Shown: positions 58,138 through 64,000 of the stretch, piece by piece
Numbering within the stretch: the first letter of the stretch is position 1
Layout of the letters: every line of letters starts with the position of its first letter
Origin: Roseomonas genomospecies 6
GTDB taxonomy: Bacteria; Pseudomonadota; Alphaproteobacteria; Azospirillales; Azospirillaceae
Direction of reading: 5' to 3'
Assembly (NCBI RefSeq): GCF_008365375.1
Contig: NZ_QOKW01000001.1
Coordinates: 462,304-526,303, forward strand
DNA: 64,000 bases
Position numbers and translations under genes: made by a program
The notes under the pieces: model-generated
What the model saw: the letters and a program-made list of their open reading frames with translations, nothing else
Told to the model about the DNA's origin: nothing
The model's database searches: none

Positions 58138-58620
58138 ATGGAACGGCTGAACGAAGACGGCGGCTGCCCGCGGCGGAGCTGGCGGGTGATCGAGGGTGGC
58201 GGAAGTCCCTGTGGGGCACCCGGCGCTGCAGGATGCGATGCGCCGCCGGACGGCGTGACGGAAGCGGCGGCGCGCCCGGTGCCCGAAGATTACGGGCTGA
58301 CGCCGGAGGATTTGCGGATCTGGTACGCACCGGGCCGTGTCGGGGTCCTGTTGGCTCTGGCGGCCACGGTGGGGATGGCGGGCGTCCAGGCCTACGACGC
58401 CGGGCGGCTGTCCGATCCCTGGATCTTGGGCGCCCTGCCCGGTCTGCTCTACGGCGCCTTGATCGGCGGATTCGCGGGGCTGGGGCTGATGGTCCTGGTC
58501 CACTGGTGCGACCCGCTGGTCGGCATGTCATGGCCCGCCTACGCGCGGTTGCGCCGGTACCGCGACGCGCTGGCCGCAGCGGTCGCCGCGGAACGGAGCG
58601 TCAACGAACGGATGCCCTGA
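58138..58620 (+). CDS. hypothetical protein with two membrane helices
   Basis: A 160-residue protein. The first 65 residues are polar and Gly/Pro/Ala-rich. Two hydrophobic segments follow, GVLLALAATVGMAGVQAY and a Gly-rich stretch around LLYGALIGGFAGLGLMVLVHW, with a charged C-terminal helix (RLRRYRDALAAAVAAERS). It is predicted to be an inner-membrane hairpin. No known family was recognised and the ribosome site is weak. Confidence 0.55.
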   Translation: MERLNEDGGCPRRSWRVIEGGGSPCGAPGAAGCDAPPDGVTEAAARPVPEDYGLTPEDLRIWYAPGRVGVLLALAATVGMAGVQAYDAGRLSDPWILGALPGLLYGALIGGFAGLGLMVLVHWCDPLVGMSWPAYARLRRYRDALAAAVAAERSVNERMP

Positions 58621-58751
58621 AACAGGAATTCCGGGAACGGCGTCCGCCGGGTCCCTGCCACCGCCGGTGGAAATTCAGGGCCTATCCCATTCGAACGATG
58701 GTGCCGCGACGCGCAGACCCAATCTGCTTAAGAGCAGACAGGAGAAACGCA

Positions 58752-59087
58752 GTGAACCGATTCGACGAAAAAGTCTATCGCGTGACGAAGCGCCGGGACG
58801 GGCCAAGCCTGCAGGAACAGAAGGGACAACTGCTCCGCCTGAAGCAGGATTTGGAACAGTTCAAATCCCGACAGGCGGGCGCCGCGGTCGTCGGCAGCTT
58901 GCAGGCGCGCATCCGTGATCTGGAATCCTCGATCACCCGCGCGGAGGCGGCGCGGATGATGGACCGCGAATCCCGTCGTCCCCGCGATGGCGAGGAGGAC
59001 ACGGACCCCGGCGCGGCGTCGGGTAACAGCATGCGCGCCACCTCGAGCCGCTTCCCGCCGCGCGGACGGCCCGGGCGGACCTTCTGA
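58752..59087 (+). CDS. small coiled-coil protein
   Basis: A 111-residue protein with a GTG start at 58752 and AGGAG at 58739-58743. Residues 18-65 form a probable coiled coil (LQEQKGQLLRLKQDLEQFKS, LQARIRDLESSITRAEAA). The rest is Arg/Asp/Gly/Ser-rich and likely disordered, ending RPGRTF. No signal peptide or membrane segment is seen. The function is unknown. Confidence 0.55.
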   Translation: MNRFDEKVYRVTKRRDGPSLQEQKGQLLRLKQDLEQFKSRQAGAAVVGSLQARIRDLESSITRAEAARMMDRESRRPRDGEEDTDPGAASGNSMRATSSRFPPRGRPGRTF

Positions 59088-59122
59088 AGGCCAGCCCTTA
59101 CGAACAAGAGCGATGACGCTTC

Positions 59123-59152
59123 CAACGGCCCGGACCATCCTCTGGGCCGTTG
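59123..59152. terminator. hairpin downstream of the coiled-coil gene
   Basis: CAACGGCCC and GGGCCGTTG form a 9-bp stem with a 12-base loop, about 35 bp after the stop. There is no T run, so this is a weak terminator call. Confidence 0.4.
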
Positions 59153-59194
59153 CGCTGTTCGGCTGAATCGGGGGCGGACCATTCCCTGGTCCGC

Positions 59195-59208
59195 TTGATC
59201 CAGATCAG
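59195..59208. promoter_or_regulatory. FNR/FixK box
   Basis: TTGAT-CCAG-ATCAG matches the TTGAT-N4-ATCAA consensus in 9 of 10 defined bases. It lies 122 bp before an FNR-type regulator gene. Confidence 0.65.
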
Positions 59209-59329
59209 GGCCGGTCTTGGGCAACCCTCATACCTTGGGATTGGTCTTCAAGACCTAAGTCTGAGACGGACGTCCGAATCGAGCGCGCCATCCACGGCGC
59301 CGGAACGAGACAGCCCAGGGATACGAGAC

Positions 59330-60097
59330 ATGACTTTCTCCGTCGCCGCCACCACCGCCGCCGTTCCGCCGTCGATCCCCGCCGCGATGCCCGCCGCCCA
59401 GCCACAGGTGGCGGCGGTGACGGGCCGCTGCGCCGGCTGCTCGGCGCGGAGCAAGGGGCTCTGCGCGGCCCTGACCGCCGGGGAACTGCCGGACCTGTCG
59501 GCGTCGTCCCGCCCGCTGGACCTGCTGTCGGCGACCCCGGTCGTGATGGAGGGGGAGGAGGCCGAGGCCGTCTTCACCGTCATGTCGGGCATGCTGAAAC
59601 TCTACAAGACCCTGCCCGACGGGCGGCAGCAGATCACCGGTTTCGCCACCGCAGGCGACGTGTTCGGGCTGGCGGCGGGCCAGGGCTACGCCTACACGGC
59701 GGAGACGGTCACCGCCTCCACGATCTGCCGGATGCCGCGGGCGGCCCTGCGCCGGATGATGGAGCGGCACCCGGCGGTGCAGGGCCGGCTGCTCGCCATG
59801 ACCTCCGTCGAGCTGTCGGCGGCACAGGACCAGATCCTGCTGCTCGGCTGCAAGACGGCGGTGGAGCGGGTGTCCAGCTTTCTGCTCGCCCTGTCGCGGC
59901 GCTCCCGTCCCCTGCCGGACGGCACGCCCAGCGTCTTCCTTCCCATGCCGAAGGTGGACATCGGCGCCTATCTCGGCCTGCGCCCGGAAACGCTGTCGCG
60001 CGTTCTGCGCAAGCTGGAGGAGGCCGGGGCGATCACCCGCCTGACGAACGACCGCATCCGCATCGAGAACCCGGCGGCGCTTGAAGCCGCCGCCTGA
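59330..60097 (+). CDS. Crp/Fnr-family oxygen-responsive regulator
   Basis: A 255-residue FNR-type activator. The N-terminal cysteines Cys34, Cys37 and Cys45 plus Cys133 can hold an oxygen-labile 4Fe-4S cluster. The cyclic-nucleotide-like beta-barrel spans about 60-165. The HTH has LGLRPETLSRVLRKLEE, with Glu, Ser and Arg as in FNR that read TTGAT half-sites. An Ala/Pro-rich stretch of 30 residues precedes the cysteines. The FNR box upstream points to autoregulation. It is likely an anaerobic or microaerobic regulator (FnrN/AadR type). Confidence 0.88.
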   Translation: MTFSVAATTAAVPPSIPAAMPAAQPQVAAVTGRCAGCSARSKGLCAALTAGELPDLSASSRPLDLLSATPVVMEGEEAEAVFTVMSGMLKLYKTLPDGRQQITGFATAGDVFGLAAGQGYAYTAETVTASTICRMPRAALRRMMERHPAVQGRLLAMTSVELSAAQDQILLLGCKTAVERVSSFLLALSRRSRPLPDGTPSVFLPMPKVDIGAYLGLRPETLSRVLRKLEEAGAITRLTNDRIRIENPAALEAAA

Positions 60098-60126
60098 ACG
60101 CCCGTTTCCTTTCCCGCCAAGCCCGA

Positions 60127-60627
60127 TCAGGCCCGGCCCGCCACCGGATACCCCTCCCCGCCGAACTCCGGCCCCACATCCTTCACGAAGGCCTGTCCGA
60201 CCCGGCGGTAGCCCAGCCGTGCGAACAGCCCCGCGGCGTCGAGTTTCGGCGCGGTCGCCGCGACGACGCAGCCGCGCTCGTCCACCACCACCGAGGCGCA
60301 GCCCAGCTTGCGCGCCAGAAGGTCGATGCCGTCCGCCTGCGCGGCGGAAGTCGCCGCCGCGTCGAACAGCCCCACCGCGATGAAGATCGGCACGGTCAGC
60401 ACGCGGATCGCCCCTTCCGCGCTGACGCGGTAACAGAACAGGCCGCGGATGTGCCCGTCGCTCATCTCGCAGGCCATCACGCCGCCGTCCCCGCCGGACC
60501 GCAGAAAGGGGGCCGCCACCTCCCGCCACTCGGCCAGGGTCATGTCGCGGTGCAGAGCCTGGACGACAGGCAGCGCCTGATCGGTCTGCGTCTGGGCAAG
60601 GGGAGCGATGATGAAGCTTCTGGGCAT
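60127..60627 (-). CDS. GNAT-like hypothetical protein
   Basis: A 166-residue protein with an N terminus FIIAPLAQTQTDQALPVVQAL, a central strand pair around GGVMACEMSDGHIRGLFCYRV, and a C-terminal AGLFARLGYRRVGQAFVKDV that resembles the last elements of GNAT acetyltransferases. The Q/R-x2-G-x-G acetyl-CoA loop is not clear, so activity is doubtful. Convergent with the FNR-type gene. Confidence 0.6.
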   Translation of the reverse strand: MPRSFIIAPLAQTQTDQALPVVQALHRDMTLAEWREVAAPFLRSGGDGGVMACEMSDGHIRGLFCYRVSAEGAIRVLTVPIFIAVGLFDAAATSAAQADGIDLLARKLGCASVVVDERGCVVAATAPKLDAAGLFARLGYRRVGQAFVKDVGPEFGGEGYPVAGRA

Positions 60628-60780
60628 GGGCGGGCGATCCTTTCGCGGGCATCTTCCGCGATGATCCGGCACGGCGCTTTGACTTTGGTCATGCGCCGCA
60701 CCCGTGGAGCGGCCGGTGGACCAAATGCGGAGAGGTGACGTTTCAACAGGACGACCACGCCCCGACGAAGGAGCCCGGAC

Positions 60781-60909
60781 ATGAGTCCCTATCCGCCACC
60801 CCCGCAGGAACCCGATGTGCCGATTCCCATGCCGATGCCTCCCGACGCCCCGCCGGACGAGCCGGTCGAGGCTCCGCCCATGCCCGGCGAACCGCAGGAA
60901 CCGGTGTAG
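60781..60909 (+). CDS. proline-rich small protein (42 aa)
   Basis: A frame of 42 residues that is about 45 percent proline (PPPPQEPDVP, MPMPPDAPPDEP, MPGEPQEPV) with many acidic residues and no Lys or Arg. AAGGAG at 60768-60773 is ideally spaced from ATG 60781. This would form an extended polyproline-type chain. The function is unknown. It ends 7 bp before the stop of the convergent gene. Confidence 0.5.
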   Translation: MSPYPPPPQEPDVPIPMPMPPDAPPDEPVEAPPMPGEPQEPV

Positions 60910-60916
60910 CGAACCG

Positions 60917-61366
60917 TCAGGGCTTGCGGCGGTAGAGCGCCATGGCGCGCTCCAGGATGCCGGGGGACGAATAGTCGCCAAGGAACAGGTCCCCGAGCGC
61001 GCGGCGCATCCGCGCCCGGATGCGGGAACGGACGGCGTTGCGCAGCGCCTCCTCCTGCATGTGGCAGCGGCGGCAGAGGTTCTTCGGGCGGGCCTCCGGG
61101 TTGCCGGACGGGCGGACCGGGCGCACCACGACCTGCACGTCGCGGGTCTCGGCATACTCCACCACGTCGGGCCAGGCCGCCCGCCGCCCACGCCCGTCGC
61201 GCCAGGTCTGGTCGGCGGCGTCGTACCACCGCCCGTCCGGCAGGCAGCGCACGACGGCGCCGCCGGGCCGCCCGCAGCAGCGGCAGCGGTTCTCCCCGCC
61301 GGCGCCCTTGCGGTTGGCCGGATCGAGGTCGGGTCGGAGAATCTTTGCGCGGAGCGGTCTGGTCAT
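60917..61366 (-). CDS. treble-clef zinc protein related to HNH nucleases, probably inactive
   Basis: A 149-residue basic protein. An N-terminal knuckle NRCRCCGRPGG and a second knuckle NLCRRCHMQEE frame a middle region (LPDGRWYDAADQTW, VQVVVRPVRP). This matches the layout of small HNH-type proteins with CxxC...LCxRCH, but the HxDH segment that normally carries the catalytic His is replaced by RPVRPSGNPEARP. The C terminus is a basic helix (RNAVRSRIRARMRRAL). It probably binds zinc and nucleic acid; the function is unknown. Confidence 0.6.
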   Translation of the reverse strand: MTRPLRAKILRPDLDPANRKGAGGENRCRCCGRPGGAVVRCLPDGRWYDAADQTWRDGRGRRAAWPDVVEYAETRDVQVVVRPVRPSGNPEARPKNLCRRCHMQEEALRNAVRSRIRARMRRALGDLFLGDYSSPGILERAMALYRRKP

Positions 61367-61490
61367 GGCTTGATGACTCGGGGGGCCGGGGGTGCCCCTG
61401 CGGGAGGTGGCTCATGACATGGATGGGCACGGACCGCCAGTGCGAATTTATGAAGCGCGGATTTGTGAAAAGTTCTTCAGAGACCATCCT

Positions 61491-63707
61491 ATGGACATGA
61501 CCTCCCCGGACGATTCCATCGACCCGCATCTGGTGCACGAGCTGGCCAGCGGCCACCCCGACGTGGTGACCGCCGCCGCCGCGGGCGTGGCGCGGGTGTC
61601 CCATGGAGAGGGGCTGGGGCTGGTGCCGCTCGGCCTGCCGCTGCCCAAGGGGAAGCGCGACCTGCTGGTCCCGGCGGAGCGGCGGGAGGCGGTGCTTCTG
61701 GAAATCCAGGGGACGATGGACCGCGCGCGGCGGCGCAACGGCCTGCTCGCCCAGGGGCGCCGCGCGCTGGAGGGCTGGTCGACCAGCCTGCACCCGGCGG
61801 ACGACCGGACGCGGGTGAAGGCGGTGCGCGGCGACGACCTTCCCTGGCCCGGCCTCCCTGCCCCCGTGCGGCTTCAGGTGTCGCGCGTGCTCGACGCCAT
61901 GGAACTGGCCGACCTGACCGACGACGATCTGGCCCTGCGGCTGGAGGGCGATCCGGCGCTGACCGCCGCGCTGGAGGACGCGCTGTCCCGCACCGCCGCC
62001 CGCCTGCACCGCTACGCCGCGGAAGCGGAAGGCGCCGAAGACGCTTGGACCTTCGCGTCGCTGGCCGAGCGGCTGTCCCGCGCCGCCCGCAACCGGCACG
62101 GGGTGGACGAGTTGCTGGAGCGCTGGGACCGGGAGTTCGCCGTGTGGCGCCGTGAGCGGGCGGAGGCGCGCGGGCGGGCCTATGTGGACCGGCATTTCGA
62201 CCTCGCCCGTTTCGAGAAGCTTTTCCCGGTGGCGCGCGGGCTGGGGCGGCGGCTGGTTCTCGTGGTCGGCCCCACCAATTCCGGCAAGACGCACCACGCC
62301 ATCGAGGCGCTGAAGAGCGCTTACGACGGCATTTATCTGGCGCCGCTGCGCCTGCTGGCTCTGGAGGTGATGGAGCGGCTGAACGCGGAGGGCACGCCGG
62401 CGTCCCTGTTGACCGGCGAGGAAGCCATATCGACGCCCGGCGCCCGCCACACCGCCTCGACCATCGAGGTGATGGACCCCGACCGCCCGGTGGAGGTGGC
62501 GGTGATCGACGAGATCCAGATGCTGGCCGATCCCGACCGCGGCTGGGCCTGGACGGCGGCGCTGATGGGCGCCCCGGCGGACACCGTCTATATCCTGGGC
62601 GCGCCGGAGGCCCGCCCGCTGGTCGAGCGCGTGGCGGCCCATCTGGGCGAGCGGCTGGAGGTGATCGAGCTGGAGCGCAAGGTGCCGCTGACGATGATCG
62701 ACCGCCGTCTGAACTGGGAAGAGGTGGAGCCGGGAGACGCGCTGATCGCCTTCTCGCGGCGGGAGATCCATTCCGTGCGCGACACGCTGCGCGCCAAGGG
62801 CCTGTCGGTCGCCGCGGTCTACGGCGCCCTGGCCCCGGAGGTTCGGCGGCGGGAGGCGGCGCGCTTCCTGTCCGGGGAGGCCGACGTGGTGGTGGCGACC
62901 GACGCCATCGGCATGGGGCTGAACCTACCCTGCCGCCGCGTTCTGTTCACCGCGCTGGAAAAGTTCGACGGGACCAGCGTCCGCCCGCTGAGCGCGACGG
63001 AGGTGAAGCAGATCGCCGGACGCGCCGGGCGGTTCGGCAAGTTCGAGTCGGGGGAGTTCGGCGTGGTCGGACGGGGCACGCCGCAGGCCCTGCGAAACCT
63101 CCTTGAGAAGGCGGACGGGCGGCTGCGGGCCGACGCGCCGCTGAGTGTCCGCCCGACCCGCGCCATGCTGGCCCGGCTGGCCGAGCACATCGGGACGGAG
63201 GAGACGGTTCTGCTGCTGGACTGCTTCGCCGACGCCCGCACGGCGGGGTCGCCCTACCGGGTGGGCGACCTGTCCGGGATGCGGCGGCTGGCGGCGATGC
63301 TGGACGAGCGGCGGCTGACCCTGCCCGCCAAGCTGGATCTGCTGCTGATCCCCGCCGACCTGGAGGACGAGGCGGAGGCCCGTATCCTCGCCGCCATCGT
63401 CGGCGCGGTGGAGGCCGGGGAGCCGTCTCCGCTCGGGCGCTTCGTCCCGGCGCGGCTGGACGGGCTGGACGGCGCCGCGCTGGAAGGGCTGTCGCGAGCC
63501 TGCGACCTCTATTACTGGGCGGCGCGCAAGTTCCCGTCCCTGTTCCCCGAACGCGGCGCGGTGCGCAGCCGCCGCGCCGAGGTCAGCCGGCGCTTGGCCG
63601 AGCTTCTCGCCACGCGCGGCGCGCGGTCCGCCGGGCAGCGGCGCGAACCGCCGCCCAAGGCCGGTTTCCGCGGCGCCCCGCGCAAGCGCTTCGGGCCACG
63701 CCGGTAG
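61491..63707 (+). CDS. Suv3-like DExH-type RNA helicase
   Basis: A 738-residue SF2 helicase. An N-terminal region of about 250 residues has no clear motif. The helicase core has Walker A VGPTNSGKTHH (Lys267), motif II VIDEIQM, motif V ATDAIGMGLNL and motif VI QIAGRAGRFG. A Suv3_C-type domain and a basic tail (RGAPRKRFGPRR) follow. This is the alphaproteobacterial counterpart of the mitochondrial Suv3 degradosome helicase. The start is uncertain: ATG 61491 is used; an in-frame ATG at 61419 has GGGAGG farther upstream. Confidence 0.88.
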   Translation: MDMTSPDDSIDPHLVHELASGHPDVVTAAAAGVARVSHGEGLGLVPLGLPLPKGKRDLLVPAERREAVLLEIQGTMDRARRRNGLLAQGRRALEGWSTSLHPADDRTRVKAVRGDDLPWPGLPAPVRLQVSRVLDAMELADLTDDDLALRLEGDPALTAALEDALSRTAARLHRYAAEAEGAEDAWTFASLAERLSRAARNRHGVDELLERWDREFAVWRRERAEARGRAYVDRHFDLARFEKLFPVARGLGRRLVLVVGPTNSGKTHHAIEALKSAYDGIYLAPLRLLALEVMERLNAEGTPASLLTGEEAISTPGARHTASTIEVMDPDRPVEVAVIDEIQMLADPDRGWAWTAALMGAPADTVYILGAPEARPLVERVAAHLGERLEVIELERKVPLTMIDRRLNWEEVEPGDALIAFSRREIHSVRDTLRAKGLSVAAVYGALAPEVRRREAARFLSGEADVVVATDAIGMGLNLPCRRVLFTALEKFDGTSVRPLSATEVKQIAGRAGRFGKFESGEFGVVGRGTPQALRNLLEKADGRLRADAPLSVRPTRAMLARLAEHIGTEETVLLLDCFADARTAGSPYRVGDLSGMRRLAAMLDERRLTLPAKLDLLLIPADLEDEAEARILAAIVGAVEAGEPSPLGRFVPARLDGLDGAALEGLSRACDLYYWAARKFPSLFPERGAVRSRRAEVSRRLAELLATRGARSAGQRREPPPKAGFRGAPRKRFGPRR

Positions 63708-63728
63708 CGGCGGGATCGCCCCGGCGGC

Positions 63729-64000
63729 TTACATGCCGCCGGGATAGTTCGGCCCGCCGCCGCCTTCGGGGACGACCCAGTTGATGTTCTGGGTGGGGTC
63801 CTTGATGTCGCAGGTCTTGCAGTGCACGCAGTTCTGCGCGTTGATCTGAAGCCGGGGATCGCTGCCGTCCTCCGCCCGCACGATCTCGTACACCCCCGCC
63901 GGGCAGTAGCGCGTCTCCGGCGCGTCGTAGAGCGCCAGATTGACCGCGATCGGAACCGAGGCGTCCTTCAGCGTCAGGTGCGCCGGCTGGTCCTCCTCGT
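63729..64000 (-). CDS. electron transfer flavoprotein-ubiquinone oxidoreductase, C-terminal part
   Basis: The last 90 codons of a gene that enters from beyond the window; the stop TAA is at 63731-63729. The 4Fe-4S ferredoxin-like tail is clear: [10 protein letters not shown], then [20 protein letters not shown] and [16 protein letters not shown], the hallmark end of ETF-QO. The enzyme passes electrons from acyl-CoA and amino-acid dehydrogenases to ubiquinone. The gene is only seen in part. Confidence 0.93.
   Translation of the reverse strand, partial: EEDQPAHLTLKDASVPIAVNLALYDAPETRYCPAGVYEIVRAEDGSDPRLQINAQNCVHCKTCDIKDPTQNINWVVPEGGGGPNYPGGM

Overview
The window looks like chromosomal DNA from a high-GC alphaproteobacterium of the Rhodospirillales, most like Azospirillum. 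This rests on very GC-rich codon use, aerobic-type cobalamin genes, a ChpT phosphotransferase beside chemotaxis genes, a Suv3-type RNA helicase and an alphaproteobacterial-type small RNA. No phage, transposase, CRISPR array or rRNA operon was seen. There is one tRNA.

Layout. Positions 1-1.6 kb hold two small proteins and a YfcG-type glutathione transferase. From 9.2 kb down to 1.6 kb on the minus strand is one apparent operon: livG, livF, a periplasmic binding protein, livH, livM, acetoacetyl-CoA synthetase and 3-hydroxybutyrate dehydrogenase. It suggests uptake and use of a ketone-body-like or related acid. From 9.7 to 25.4 kb is a large cobalamin cluster headed by a cobalamin riboswitch: cobW, cobN, cobG, cobH, cobI, cobJ, cobK(-), cobL, cobE, cobM, cbiD(-), cobA, cobB, bluB. 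It covers most of corrin ring synthesis from uroporphyrinogen III, plus dimethylbenzimidazole formation. Two genes, cobK and cbiD, are antisense islands inside the plus-strand series. From 25.4 to 26.8 kb is a bdcA/bdcR-like divergent pair with two matching operators.

Positions 26.9-31.3 kb hold a MmgR/suhB-like small RNA, a secreted nucleotidase-family protein that has lost its metal ligands, and a large sensor histidine kinase. From 37.1 down to 31.3 kb is a chemotaxis operon, cheA(REC)-cheW-cheY-cheB-cheR, with chpT next to it. From 38.2 to 44.9 kb are a DUF3553-cytochrome c pair, pdxA, surA, lptG, pepA and holC. From 45.1 to 46.9 kb are a REC-histidine kinase and a complete BLUF photoreceptor domain in AT-richer DNA. 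From 47.2 to 57.4 kb are housekeeping genes: guaA, guaB, an rsmB-like methyltransferase, mltA, a SpoU-family methyltransferase, rlmE, ppx and others. From 57.6 to 64 kb are tRNA-Gln, several small proteins, an FNR-type regulator with an FNR box upstream, a degenerate HNH-like protein, a Suv3-like helicase and the 3' end of an ETF-ubiquinone oxidoreductase gene.

GC-rich palindromic repeats punctuate the first 20 kb. A roughly 200-bp composite element occurs twice in opposite orientation. A shorter family appears in intergenic sites and, unusually, in frame inside cobG. The most system-like candidates for follow-up are the riboswitch-headed cobalamin cluster with its embedded antisense genes and overlapping divergent start codons, the pseudo-nucleotidase plus sensor kinase pair, and the transporter linked to ketone-body genes. 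Nothing here is clearly a wholly new system.
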